64,000 bases of DNA from Pseudomonas paraglycinae (GCF_021601625.1 NZ_BQHR01000017.1:62001-126000), one strand, 5' to 3'; counted from the stretch's first letter, positions 33,354-45,376 are shown. Translations and numbers: made by a program. Notes: generated from the sequence alone by a model not told the origin.

Positions 33354-34564
33354 TGAGCAAGTTCATGGATTGGGTTGATGCGCGCTTCCCCGCCACCAAG
33401 ATGTGGGAAGACCACCTCAGCAAGTATTACGCTCCAAAAAACTTCAACTTCTTCTACTTCTTCGGCTCGCTGGCGCTGCTCGTTCTGGTCAACCAGATCG
33501 TCACCGGTGTCTGGCTGACGATGAGCTACACCCCGTCGGCGGAAGAGGCGTTCGCCTCCGTCGAATACATCATGCGCGACGTCGAGTACGGTTCGATCCT
33601 GCGCCTGCTGCACTCCACCGGCGCTTCGGCGTTCTTCATCGTGGTCTATCTGCACATGTTCCGTGGCCTGCTCTACGGTTCGTACCAGAAACCGCGCGAG
33701 CTGGTGTGGGTCTTCGGGATGCTGATCTACCTGGCGCTGATGGCCGAAGCCTTCATGGGTTACCTGCTGCCGTGGGGCCAGATGTCCTACTGGGGTGCCC
33801 AGGTGATCATTTCGCTGTTCGGCGCGATCCCGGTCATCGGCAACGACCTGACCCAGTGGATCCGCGGTGACTACCTGATTTCCGGGATCACCCTGAACCG
33901 CTTCTTCGCCCTGCACGTGGTTGCCCTGCCGATCGTGATTCTCGGTCTGGTGGTGCTGCACATCCTGGCGCTGCACGAAGTCGGTTCGAACAACCCGGAC
34001 GGCGTGGACATCAAGAAGCACAAAGACGAAAACGGTATCCCGCTGGACGGTATCGCCTTCCACCCGTACTACACCGTAAAAGATATCGTCGGCGTCGTGG
34101 TGTTCCTGTTCATCTTCTGCTTCATTGTGTTCTTCTTCCCGGAAATGGGCGGTTACTTCCTCGAAAAGCCTAACTTCGAGCAAGCCAACCCGTTCAAGAC
34201 CCCTGAGCACATTGCACCGGTCTGGTACTTCACACCGTTCTACGCAATCTTGCGTGCGGTCCCTGACAAGCTCATGGGTGTTATCGCCATGGGGGCGGCG
34301 ATTGCGGTGCTGTTCGTCCTGCCGTGGCTCGACCGCAGCCCGGTCAAGTCGATGCGCTACAAAGGCTGGATGAGCAAGATCTGGCTGGTGGTGTTCTGCA
34401 TTTCGTTCGTGATCCTCGGCATCCTGGGCGTTCTGGCCCCGACGCCAGGCCGTACGCTGCTGTCGCAGGTCTGCACCTTCCTGTACTTCGCCTACTTCAT
34501 TCTGATGCCGTTCTACACCAGGCTCGAGAAGACCAAACCGGTTCCGGAAAGGGTGACTGGCTGA
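33353..34564 (+). CDS. petB: Cytochrome b of the bc1 complex
   Basis: The 403-residue polytopic protein carries both b hemes and the Qo and Qi quinone sites. Heme-ligand histidines are visible in HSTGASAFFIVVYLHMFRG and HVVALPIVILGLVVLHILALH. The Qo-site tetrapeptide is PVWY at 289-292, not the PEWY of mitochondria and alphaproteobacteria. The ATG at 33353 overlaps the petA stop (ATGA), implying coupled translation; an in-frame GTG one codon earlier is less likely. Confidence 0.97.
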   Translation: MSKFMDWVDARFPATKMWEDHLSKYYAPKNFNFFYFFGSLALLVLVNQIVTGVWLTMSYTPSAEEAFASVEYIMRDVEYGSILRLLHSTGASAFFIVVYLHMFRGLLYGSYQKPRELVWVFGMLIYLALMAEAFMGYLLPWGQMSYWGAQVIISLFGAIPVIGNDLTQWIRGDYLISGITLNRFFALHVVALPIVILGLVVLHILALHEVGSNNPDGVDIKKHKDENGIPLDGIAFHPYYTVKDIVGVVVFLFIFCFIVFFFPEMGGYFLEKPNFEQANPFKTPEHIAPVWYFTPFYAILRAVPDKLMGVIAMGAAIAVLFVLPWLDRSPVKSMRYKGWMSKIWLVVFCISFVILGILGVLAPTPGRTLLSQVCTFLYFAYFILMPFYTRLEKTKPVPERVTG

Positions 34565-35346
34565 TGAAAAAGTTATTTTTTGCTCTGATTTTTGCTGCTC
34601 TGCCAGTGCTGTCTTTCGCGGCCGAACACGGTGGTCCGGAACTGGAAAAGGTCGACATCGACGTTTCCGACAAGGCTGCCCTGCAGGATGGTGCGCGTAC
34701 CTTCGCCAACTATTGCATGGGTTGCCACAGTGCCAAGTTCCAGCGTTACGAGCGTGTGGCCGATGATCTCGGCGTTCCGCACGAACTGATGCTGGAAAAA
34801 CTGGTGTTCACCGGCGCCAAGATCGGCGATCACATGAACATCGGCATGCAGCCGGCCGACGCCAAGACCTGGTTCGGCGCAGCGCCGCCGGACCTGACGC
34901 TGGTGGCTCGTGTTCGCGGCACTGACTGGCTCTACGGTTACCTCAAGTCGTTCTACGAAGATCCTGCACGTCCATGGGGCGTGAACAACAAGGTCTTCCC
35001 GAACGTCGGCATGCCTAACGTGCTGGTCGGCCTGCAAGGTCGTCAGGTCGTAGGTTGCAAACAGGTGCAGATTGTCGAAGACGGCAAGAAGCAATATGAC
35101 CCGCTGACCGGTACGCCTCTGACTCATGAAGCGTGCGATCAGTTGACCATCGTGCCGAAAACCGGAACCCTCAACGAAGAGCAGTTCGATGAGAAGGTCA
35201 AGAATCTGGTAACCTTCCTGGCTTACTCGGCTAACCCGGTTAAGCTGCAACATCAGCGCATCGGTACTTACGTCTTGTTGTACCTGGCGTTCTTCTTTGT
35301 GTTCGCCTATCTGCTCAAGCGTGAATACTGGAAAGACGTGCACTGA
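34564..35346 (+). CDS. petC: Cytochrome c1 of the bc1 complex
   Basis: The 260-residue precursor has a signal peptide (MKKLFFALIFAALPVLSFA), the heme-binding motif CMGCH at 51-55, and a C-terminal membrane anchor near 232-250 (YVLLYLAFFFVFAYLL). The pair of cysteines near 165 and 188 (VVGCKQV and HEACDQ) may form a disulphide. It passes electrons to soluble cytochrome c or membrane acceptors. The start overlaps the petB stop by one base. A large hairpin follows. Confidence 0.97.
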   Translation: MKKLFFALIFAALPVLSFAAEHGGPELEKVDIDVSDKAALQDGARTFANYCMGCHSAKFQRYERVADDLGVPHELMLEKLVFTGAKIGDHMNIGMQPADAKTWFGAAPPDLTLVARVRGTDWLYGYLKSFYEDPARPWGVNNKVFPNVGMPNVLVGLQGRQVVGCKQVQIVEDGKKQYDPLTGTPLTHEACDQLTIVPKTGTLNEEQFDEKVKNLVTFLAYSANPVKLQHQRIGTYVLLYLAFFFVFAYLLKREYWKDVH

Positions 35347-35371
35347 TACGCTTCAAGCAATTGCTGTTAAT

Positions 35372-35456
35372 CGCGCGCGCCCAAGGGCGCCTCTGAAAAC
35401 GCAACGCCTGGTTCGCCAGCCGTTGCGGGAGGCGCCCTCTGGGCGCGCGCGTTTTT
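35372..35456 (+). terminator. Very large compound hairpin terminator between petC and sspA
   Basis: An 11-bp stem (35372-35382 with 35441-35451) continues, after a small bulge, into a 9-bp stem (GGGCGCCTC with GAGGCGCCC). The loop holds an inner stem GCAACG/CGTTGC capped by CTGG-TTCG-CCAG. A T5 run follows. It spans about 80 bases, much longer than the other terminators in the window. Confidence 0.8.
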
Positions 35457-35493
35457 CCGGCTCCGACTATTTCAACAAGCGAGGAGGATCGCC

Positions 35494-36111
35494 ATGGGCG
35501 TGACCAATCGGTTGGCCTGTTACTCCGACCCCGCCGACCACTATTCCCACCGAGTGCGCATCGTGCTTGCAGAGAAGGGTGTCAGCGCCGAAATCATTTT
35601 TGTGGAGGCTGGTCGTCAGCCGCCTAAACTGATTGAAGTGAACCCTTACGGCAGTCTGCCCACGCTGGTCGATCGTGACCTGGCGTTGTGGGAGTCGACC
35701 GTGGTGATGGAATACCTGGATGAGCGTTACCCGCATCCGCCATTGATGCCCGTGTACCCGGTGGCGCGTGCCAACAGCCGTCTGCTGATTCACCGCATTC
35801 AGCGTGACTGGTGTGGTCTGGTGGATCTGATTCTGGATTCGCGCACCAAGGAAGCGGCCCGTGCCGTGGCGCGCAAGGAATTGCGCGAAAGCCTGACGGG
35901 CGTGTCGCCGCTGTTTGCCGACAAGCCGTTTTTCCTCAGTGAGGAACAAAGTCTGGTGGATTGCTGCCTATTGCCAATACTCTGGCGTTTGCCGATTCTG
36001 GGTATAGAACTGCCGCGGCCGGCCAAGCCGCTGCTTGATTATATGGAGCGCCAGTTTGCGCGTGAGGCTTTCCAGGCGAGTCTGTCTGGTGTCGAACGCG
36101 ACATGCGCTAA
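35494..36111 (+). CDS. sspA: Stringent starvation protein A (RNA polymerase-associated)
   Basis: The 205-residue protein has a glutathione-S-transferase-like fold: a thioredoxin-like N-terminal half ([20 protein letters not shown] at 10-29) and an all-helical C-terminal half. SspA binds the sigma-70 holoenzyme and alters promoter choice in stationary phase and stress. GAGGAGGA lies before the ATG at 35494. It forms an operon with sspB, 16 bases downstream, and follows petABC as in other pseudomonads. Confidence 0.95.
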   Translation: MGVTNRLACYSDPADHYSHRVRIVLAEKGVSAEIIFVEAGRQPPKLIEVNPYGSLPTLVDRDLALWESTVVMEYLDERYPHPPLMPVYPVARANSRLLIHRIQRDWCGLVDLILDSRTKEAARAVARKELRESLTGVSPLFADKPFFLSEEQSLVDCCLLPILWRLPILGIELPRPAKPLLDYMERQFAREAFQASLSGVERDMR

Positions 36112-36127
36112 GGCTTAAGGAGCCGCT

Positions 36128-36541
36128 ATGAACTCCAGTCGACCTTATCTGGTCCGCGCGCTCTACGAGTGGATTGTGGATAACGATTGCACCCCGCACA
36201 TGCTGGTCAATTCCGAGTACCCGGCGGTGCAGGTGCCACAGGGCTTTGCCAGTGACGGGCAGATTGTCCTGAACATTTCGCCGAGTGCCGTGCGGCACTT
36301 GCACATGGACAACGACGTTGTGACCTTCGAAGGTCGCTTCGGTGGCGTCCCGCACAGTCTGTACGTGCCGATTGCTGCAATCCTGGGGATCTATGCCCGG
36401 GAGAACGGTCAAGGCATGGTGTTCGATCTGGAGTCGCCGATGGATGACGAAGACGAGATCGATCAGGATGACGATGTTCCGCCACCGGACAGCGAGCCAC
36501 CGCGCCCAAGCGGCCGGCCAAGCCTTAAAGTGGTGAAGTAA
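36128..36541 (+). CDS. sspB: ClpXP adaptor SspB (specificity-enhancing factor)
   Basis: The 137-residue protein delivers ssrA-tagged proteins to ClpXP. The N-terminal substrate-binding domain (about 1-110) opens SSRPYLVRALYEWIVDNDCTP. It is followed by a flexible acidic linker (DDEDEIDQDDD) and the short ClpX-binding tail RPSLKVVK at the end. All parts are present. It is the second gene of the sspAB operon and ends at a strong bidirectional terminator. Confidence 0.96.
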   Translation: MNSSRPYLVRALYEWIVDNDCTPHMLVNSEYPAVQVPQGFASDGQIVLNISPSAVRHLHMDNDVVTFEGRFGGVPHSLYVPIAAILGIYARENGQGMVFDLESPMDDEDEIDQDDDVPPPDSEPPRPSGRPSLKVVK

Positions 36542-36542
36542 T

Positions 36543-36577
36543 AAAAAAAGGCGATCCGGTTGGATCGCCTTTTTTGT
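36543..36577. terminator. Bidirectional terminator between sspB and dolP
   Basis: AAAAAAAGGCGATCC pairs with GGATCGCCTTTTTT around GGTT, flanked by A- and T-runs. Confidence 0.93.
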
Positions 36578-36592
36578 GCCTGCGTTTTGCGG

Positions 36593-37863
<1,271 letters not shown>

Positions 37864-38226
37864 TCAACTGTCGAACGCATTCTGCAACCAGTTCAGCTGA
37901 CCCTGGTGGCTGTCGATGGCCACCACGTCGAAGCGGCAGGGGGAATTGGCCCAACGCGACTCGCGCTGAAGAAAATACTGTGCGGCGAAAATCAGTTTCT
38001 GCCGTTTGCGCCCATCGATGCTGTCGAGTGCGCCACCCCATTGAGTGTTCTTTCGGTAACGGACTTCGACGAATACTACTGTATCGCCATCAAGCATGAC
38101 CAGATCAAGCTCGCCGCGTTTACATAACCAGTTCTGCGCCAGCAGGCGCAGACCCTGGTGTTGCAGATGCTCGAGCGCCTGACGCTCGGCATCCTTGCCG
38201 CTTTGCAGGTGTGACCTGTCGGGCAT
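37864..38226 (-). CDS. yraN: YraN-family (UPF0102) nuclease-fold protein
   Basis: The 120-residue protein has a restriction-endonuclease-like core: GELDLVMLDGDTVVFVEVRYR near 37-57 contains the D and E-x-(K/R) pattern. Function is unknown. The start at 38226 overlaps the lpoA stop (ATGA), so they are coupled. The frame continues upstream inside lpoA but that part is a shadow. About 100 bases separate it from diaA. Confidence 0.92.
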   Translation of the reverse strand: MPDRSHLQSGKDAERQALEHLQHQGLRLLAQNWLCKRGELDLVMLDGDTVVFVEVRYRKNTQWGGALDSIDGRKRQKLIFAAQYFLQRESRWANSPCRFDVVAIDSHQGQLNWLQNAFDS

Positions 38227-40037
38227 CAGCGTGGAGTGTCCGGCAGGCGCTGGATCTGACCGCTGACGAACTGTGCCCATGGCAACTGACGGACGACGCG
38301 TTGGGACTGGGTCATTCCCAGGCTGCCCGACTGGCCTTCGATGCGGCTGTCCGGCAATGCTTTCAGTTGATCCAGACGTGGCGCCAGACGATAGGCATCG
38401 ACGCCCATAGCATACAGGCGACCGAGGCTGCCGGCGGCTTGTGGCCATTGCGCGGTGACCTGCTGGCGCAGCGGATCGCTGGTTTCCAGCAGCCACGGGG
38501 TTTCGCAGAAGCGCACGCCGTTCATGTCGTTGTACTGGTTCACGTCACCGCTGGCGCTGAACACGTGGGAGGTCGCATAGACCGGCACGTCACCGGCGTA
38601 CTGAAAGTTCAGGGTCGGCTTGATCTGCTGCGCCTGCTGAGGGGTGGCGGCGAGGAAGATGAATTCGATGTCCTGGCGACGCGAAGGCTGGGCGGCAACG
38701 TTGGTGCCGGCAGCATTCTGCAGGCTCTTGGCGCGAGCTTCGCTCTGACGCAGCTGGAACATGTCGGCGATCTGCTGGGCCAGTTGCACCGGCTGGTCGA
38801 CGCGTTCGGTGGCGACAATGCTGCCGCCGTTGGCTTGCCAGTCCTGGCTGAAAGCACGCAGGACGCGGTCGCCCCATTCGCCTTTCGGCACCATGATGGC
38901 GGCGCGATGCAGACCGTCGGCACGGGCGCGGCGTGAGACTTCGCGGGCTTCGTCTTCAGCGGCCAGACCGAACTGGAACAGCTGCGCCGGACCTTGATCG
39001 CCTTCGCTGTAGTTCAGGGCGAGGGTGGTGATCGGCAGTTGCGGGCGAGTGCTCAACTGTTTGACCAGCGGTTTCTCCAACGGGCCGACGACCAGTTGCA
39101 CGCCATCGGCCTGGGCCTTGCGGTAGAACTCGTCGAGGTTGGTCAGTTTCGAGCTGTCATAGAACTCGATGGCCGGCGGTTTCTGACCGGCTTGCTGAGC
39201 CTGATAGTGCGCGGCCATGAAGCCGTCACGCAGGGCCTTGCCGACCGAGGCCAGTTGGCCGTCCTGCGGCAGGAGCAGGGCGATCTTGCTCAGGGGCTGG
39301 CTGGCCAGTTCCTTGAGTTTGGTCAGGGGCAGCGGCAGGTTGATCGCGGCTGGGTGCTTTGGATGCTGATTGCGCCAGTTGTCGATGGCGGCTTGCTGCT
39401 GTTCCAGAGTGCCGGCGGTTTTCACGGCCAGAGCCAGGCTCATCCAGCCGCCGAGGTCATCGGTGGTGTTCGCTTGCAGTTGATCGGCCGGCAGCGATGC
39501 AATCAGGGTCCAGATCGCTTCGTGGTTCTTGCTGGCGGCTTCACCTTCCAGCATCGGCGCGATGAAGATGCGCTCGCGGGCGGCGGCCAGGGTCTGACCG
39601 TCGGCTTCAAGGGCGCGGGCGTGAACGGTGCCGGCGCGAACTTGCAGCGGTACCGACATTTCGCTCAGGCGTTGCAGGCTTGGATGGCTCAAGGCAGTCA
39701 GCGCGGCTTTCGGCTGGTTGCGAGTCATGGCCAGCTCAGCAGACAGCGTGCTGGCAAATGCCTGCTGGCCCGGCTGGAGTTGCTCCATCGGCACTTGCTG
39801 CAGGATTTGCGCGGACTGTCCGGCATTGCCCTGGCGGTATGCCATGTCTGCCGCACTCAGGCGCAGCAGAGCGGCCTTGTCCGGCGATTTGGCCTGGGCA
39901 GCCTGTTCGAGCAGTTGCTCGATGGTGGCATCCGGGGTCCGTGGAAGTTCGCCAAGGCTGGAGGAAGGGGAGCTGGCGCAAGCCGCCAGCAAGGCAGCGA
40001 GGCAGAGGGCAGTGAACAGCCGCAGGCAAGCGATCAT
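38226..40037 (-). CDS. lpoA: Outer-membrane lipoprotein activator of PBP1a, LpoA-like
   Basis: The 603-residue lipoprotein has LAAC with the modified cysteine at position 20. It has an N-terminal TPR-like helical domain (about 35-250) and a C-terminal periplasmic-binding-protein-like domain (about 265-600, opening SKIALLLPQDGQLASVGKALR). This is the LpoA layout; LpoA reaches through the periplasm to stimulate penicillin-binding protein 1a. It is divergent from rsmI and starts the lpoA-yraN-diaA-dolP group. Confidence 0.93.
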   Translation of the reverse strand: MIACLRLFTALCLAALLAACASSPSSSLGELPRTPDATIEQLLEQAAQAKSPDKAALLRLSAADMAYRQGNAGQSAQILQQVPMEQLQPGQQAFASTLSAELAMTRNQPKAALTALSHPSLQRLSEMSVPLQVRAGTVHARALEADGQTLAAARERIFIAPMLEGEAASKNHEAIWTLIASLPADQLQANTTDDLGGWMSLALAVKTAGTLEQQQAAIDNWRNQHPKHPAAINLPLPLTKLKELASQPLSKIALLLPQDGQLASVGKALRDGFMAAHYQAQQAGQKPPAIEFYDSSKLTNLDEFYRKAQADGVQLVVGPLEKPLVKQLSTRPQLPITTLALNYSEGDQGPAQLFQFGLAAEDEAREVSRRARADGLHRAAIMVPKGEWGDRVLRAFSQDWQANGGSIVATERVDQPVQLAQQIADMFQLRQSEARAKSLQNAAGTNVAAQPSRRQDIEFIFLAATPQQAQQIKPTLNFQYAGDVPVYATSHVFSASGDVNQYNDMNGVRFCETPWLLETSDPLRQQVTAQWPQAAGSLGRLYAMGVDAYRLAPRLDQLKALPDSRIEGQSGSLGMTQSQRVVRQLPWAQFVSGQIQRLPDTPR

Positions 40038-40247
40038 GTAAGTGTTCCTGATACTCGATCAAATTAGCGTCGAATTGTACCCAAGCACTGGCCGGGGCGC
40101 GATGTTACTGGCGTGAAACCGTCAATTTAGCTGATACAAAGAGTGCGCAGCCTCACAATGGTGCGACAAACCGTGTCCGACCCGGGCGCGTCGACCGGCG
40201 CACGACGCGCTACAATGGCGGCTTTTACCGATCATGAGGTGTGCGCT

Positions 40248-41120
40248 TTGACTGCTCCAGGTCCTTTGAATTCCGCTGCGGGCTCGCTTTATGTGGTGGC
40301 GACGCCCATCGGCAACCTGGATGACATCAGCGCCCGGGCGTTGAAGATCCTGCGCGAGGTGGCGCTGATCGCCGCCGAAGATACGCGCCATTCCCAGCGC
40401 CTGATGCAGCACTTTGGCATCTCCACGCCGCTGGCAGCCTGTCATGAACACAACGAGCGGGATGAGGGCAGTCGCTTCATTACCCGTCTGTTGGCGGGCG
40501 ACAACGTCGCACTGATTTCTGATGCCGGTACGCCGCTGATCTCCGATCCCGGTTATCACCTGGTGCGTCAGGCGCGTGCGGCCGGGATCAATGTGGTGCC
40601 GGTGCCAGGTGCGTGCGCGTTGATCGCGGCGTTGTCGGCTGCCGGTCTGCCATCCGACCGCTTTATCTTCGAAGGTTTTCTGCCGGCCAAGGCTGTGGGG
40701 CGCAAAGCACGCCTGGAAGCCATTAAAGAAGAGCCGCGCACGCTGATTTTCTACGAGGCGCCGCATCGCATTCTGGAATGTCTGCGGGATATGGAAGCGG
40801 TGTTCGGCGCTGATCGTCCGGCATTGCTCGCTCGTGAAATCACCAAGACCTTTGAAACGCTCAAGGGCTTGCCGCTGAGCGAGTTGCGGGCATTCGTCGA
40901 GGCCGACAGCAATCAGCAGCGTGGCGAATGCGTCGTGGTGGTGGCGGGCTGGACCGCGCCGGAGTCTGAAGATGCCGTCAGCAGCGAGGCGATGCGCATC
41001 CTCAACCTGTTGCTGGAAGAGATGCCGCTCAAGCGTGCGGCGGCTCTGGCGGCGCAAATCACCGGTGAGCGCAAAAACGTGCTGTATCAGGTGGCGCTGG
41101 ACCGGCAAAAAGACGCGTAA
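40248..41120 (+). CDS. rsmI: 16S rRNA (cytidine(1402)-2'-O)-methyltransferase
   Basis: The protein, about 290 residues, 2'-O-methylates C1402 in the ribosomal P site. Family signatures are LYVVATPIGNLDDISARAL near the start, AAEDTRHSQRLMQHF, and LISDAGTPLISDPGY. I place the start at TTG 40248 (MTAPGPLNS): GAGG at 40236-40239 is 8 bases upstream, while the open frame further 5' contains no conserved sequence. It is divergent from lpoA, as in E. coli, and is followed by rnpB. Confidence 0.92.
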   Translation: MTAPGPLNSAAGSLYVVATPIGNLDDISARALKILREVALIAAEDTRHSQRLMQHFGISTPLAACHEHNERDEGSRFITRLLAGDNVALISDAGTPLISDPGYHLVRQARAAGINVVPVPGACALIAALSAAGLPSDRFIFEGFLPAKAVGRKARLEAIKEEPRTLIFYEAPHRILECLRDMEAVFGADRPALLAREITKTFETLKGLPLSELRAFVEADSNQQRGECVVVVAGWTAPESEDAVSSEAMRILNLLLEEMPLKRAAALAAQITGERKNVLYQVALDRQKDA

Positions 41121-41155
41121 CCCGTCGCGCAGACCGGTTTGCGGGCTATTAGCGC

Positions 41156-41184
41156 TTGTTCTTCGGCCGCTCTGCCGTTAACCT
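41156..41184 (+). promoter_or_regulatory. Promoter of rnpB
   Basis: TTGTTC (41156-41161), 17 bases, then TAACCT (41179-41184), about 8 bases before the inferred RNA 5' end. The discriminator between is GC-only (GCGCGGCGG), as in stringently controlled promoters. Confidence 0.55.
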
Positions 41185-41192
41185 GCGCGGCG

Positions 41193-41551
41193 GAGAGTCG
41201 ATCGGACAGTCGCTGCCCTCTATGAAAATTAGGGGGGGGAGGAAAGTCCGGGCTCCATAGGGCGAAGTGCCAGGTAATGCCTGGGAGGCGTGAGCCTACG
41301 GAAAGTGCCACAGAAAATAACCGCCTAAGCGCTTCGGCGCCGGTAAGGGTGAAAAGGTGCGGTAAGAGCGCACCGCACGTCTGGCAACAGTTCGTGGCTA
41401 GGTAAACCCCACTTGGAGCAAGACCAAATAGGGTCCCAAGGCGTGGCCCGCGCTGGGACCGGGTAGGTTGCTAAAGATGTCCAGTGATGGCCATCGTAGA
41501 CGAATGACTGTTCAAGACAGAACCCGGCTTACAGATCGACTCTCCACCTTT
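41193..41551 (+). ncRNA. rnpB: RNase P RNA (type A)
   Basis: The catalytic RNA of RNase P trims 5' leaders from pre-tRNAs. Diagnostic blocks occur in order. The 5' strand of P1 is GAGAGTCGATCGGACAGTCG, followed by GAGGAAAGTCCGGGCTCC (CR-I), then ACAGAAAATAACCGCC, GGTAAGGGTGAAAAGGTGCG, and AGACGAATGACTG (CR-IV/V region). The closing strand is GATCGACTCTCCACC. The T-rich TTTTTCTTTTCC after it is the likely terminator. Length of about 355 bases is normal. The boundaries are within a few bases. Confidence 0.96.
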
Positions 41552-41844
41552 TTCTTTTCCCTGCTTGAATTAAAGGCGACAGGGCTGTTTATTATCAGCA
41601 GGCCTGCGCTGAAACCGGCAGCGGCAAACGCAGTAATAGCCAGTTCCCACCGTGCTTCAATCAACAGCAGAAGCGCTTTTGTAATACCGAAAAAATCTTA
41701 CTCTTAACAAATTACTTTAACTTTCGAGCGCAGCTTTCAGTGCTGCTTCAAGTTATTGGATAAAAGCATCCGCCAGATTCTCGTTGCTCCTCCTTTTATG
41801 CTCCTAAATCTCCGTTCTGTAAGGGTTTTCCTTTAATCCGCGCC
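41552..41844. other. AT-rich non-coding stretch between rnpB and the mraZ promoter
   Basis: This stretch is visibly poorer in G+C than its neighbours (for example CTTAACAAATTACTTTAAC around 41702-41720). No supported gene is seen on either strand. It contains a short hairpin GAGCGCAGCTTTC-AGTGCTGCTTC type near 41727-41750. It may hold further upstream control for the dcw cluster. Confidence 0.45.
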
Positions 41845-41874
41845 TTGACGGTGTGGTGGGCGCATTCCTATAGT
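41845..41874 (+). promoter_or_regulatory. mraZ: Promoter of the mraZ/dcw cluster
   Basis: TTGACG (41845-41850), 18 bases, then TATAGT (41869-41874). Transcription should start near 41881, at the first operator repeat. Confidence 0.65.
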
Positions 41875-41880
41875 GTGCGC

Positions 41881-41910
41881 AAGTGGCGGAAAGTGGCATG
41901 AAGTGGGTTT
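41881..41910 (+). promoter_or_regulatory. MraZ operator: three 10-bp direct repeats
   Basis: AAGTGGCGGA, AAGTGGCATG and AAGTGGGTTT follow each other at exactly 10-base intervals, immediately after the -10 box. In E. coli and other bacteria MraZ binds direct repeats of the GTGGG type with this period and represses its own operon. The repeats are seen; binding is inferred from the family. Confidence 0.75.
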
Positions 41911-41948
41911 TTTGAGCTCAAAACGATAAAAATTGGAGAAACGCAGAC

Positions 41949-42404
41949 GTGTTTCGCGGAGCTAACGCTATCAGTCTCGACGCAAAGGGCCGTCTCGCCA
42001 TGCCGAGCCGGTACCGTGACGAGCTCGATTCGCGCAGTTCCGGCCAGTTGATCGTGACCATTGATGCCGTTGATCCATGTTTGTGTGTCTACCCGCTCGA
42101 TGAGTGGGAAATTATTGAAACCAAGTTGCGCGCGCTCCCTTCGCTTCGCGAAGAGAACCGTCGTCTGCAACGTTTATTGATTGGTAATGCCGTTGACCTC
42201 GAGCTCGACGGCAGTGGTCGTTTCCTGGTGCCGCCGCGCCTGCGCGAATACGCGAAGCTCGACAAGCGCGCGATGCTGGTGGGCCAACTGAACAAGTTCC
42301 AACTGTGGGACGAAGATGCCTGGAATGCGGTTTCTGCCGCTGACCTGGCTGCCATACAACAACCGGGCGCCATGCCTGACGAACTGCGTGATCTGATCCT
42401 GTGA
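41949..42404 (+). CDS. mraZ: Transcriptional regulator MraZ
   Basis: The 151-residue protein is an AbrB-like dodecameric DNA-binding protein. It has two tandem MraZ/SpoVT-AbrB domains, each with a DxxGR signature: [16 protein letters not shown] at 11-26 and [16 protein letters not shown] near 86-101. It represses the dcw promoter. The start is GTG at 41949, preceded by TTGGAGAA. Its stop overlaps the rsmH start (GTGA). Confidence 0.97.
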   Translation: MFRGANAISLDAKGRLAMPSRYRDELDSRSSGQLIVTIDAVDPCLCVYPLDEWEIIETKLRALPSLREENRRLQRLLIGNAVDLELDGSGRFLVPPRLREYAKLDKRAMLVGQLNKFQLWDEDAWNAVSAADLAAIQQPGAMPDELRDLIL

Positions 42405-43344
42405 CTATTGATAGCGGCTTTAACCACATCACCGTACTGCTTGACGAAGCCGTCGAGGCTCTCGCCGTACGTCCTGATGGCTGCTATCTGGACGGCACGT
42501 TCGGGCGCGGCGGGCACAGCCGGTTGATCCTGAGCAAGCTCGGGCCGGATGGTCGGCTCATCGGATTCGACAAGGATCCTCAAGCGATTGCCACCGGGCA
42601 AACGCTGGCGGCCGAAGACGGCCGCTTTGTCGTTGTGCAGCGCAGCTTTGCCGAGCTCGGTTCGGTGGTTGCCGAACAGGGGCTGGCCGGCAAGGTCAGC
42701 GGCATTCTGCTGGATCTGGGCGTCTCTTCGCCGCAGCTCGATGATGCCGAGCGTGGCTTCAGCTTCCTCAACGATGGCCCGCTGGACATGCGCATGGATC
42801 CGTCCCGTGGCATCAGCGCAGCCGAGTTCGTCAATACCGCGCCAGTGGAAGAAATCGCCCGTGTTTTCAAGGAATACGGCGAAGAACGTTTCTCCGGCCG
42901 CATGGCCCGTGCCGTGGCCGAACGCCGTGACATCACGCCGTTCGAGCGCACCGCCGATCTGGCCGAAGTCCTGAAAGTCGCCAACCCGGCGTGGGAGAAG
43001 GGCAAGAACCCGGCAACCCGCGCTTTCCAGGGCCTGCGCATTCACGTCAACAACGAACTGGGCGATCTGGAAGCGGGTCTTGTAGCCGCGCTCGAATGCC
43101 TGGAAGTGGGCGGCCGTCTGGTCGTGATCAGCTTCCACTCGCTGGAAGACCGTATCGTCAAACTGTTCATGCGCAAGCTGGTGAAAGGCGAAGCCGACAA
43201 CCTGCCGCGCAACCTGCCGGTTCGCCACGTTGCGTTCGAACCGAAAATCAAAGTCCATGGCAAAGCGCAGACGGCCTCCGACGCCGAACTCAAAGCCAAC
43301 CCACGTTCCCGTAGCGCCGTCATGCGCGTCGCGGAGAAGCTGCG

Positions 43345-43348
<4 letters not shown>
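42401..43348 (+). CDS. rsmH: 16S rRNA (cytosine(1402)-N(4))-methyltransferase
   Basis: RsmH adds the N4-methyl group to C1402 of 16S rRNA, the same nucleotide that RsmI methylates. The 315-residue protein has the SAM-binding block [16 protein letters not shown] near residues 28-43 and family blocks [20 protein letters not shown] and [12 protein letters not shown]. The GTG start overlaps the mraZ stop by 4 bases, and its own stop overlaps ftsL by 4 bases. Confidence 0.97.

Positions 43349-45376
<2,028 letters not shown>

Noticed and set aside
41512-41697. A short minus-strand frame after rnpB encoding a membrane-like stretch (ELAITAFAAAGFSAGLLI)
   Set aside because: It has no ATG or GTG, only an unsupported TTG, and it runs into the conserved 3' end of rnpB, so it is unlikely to be translated.
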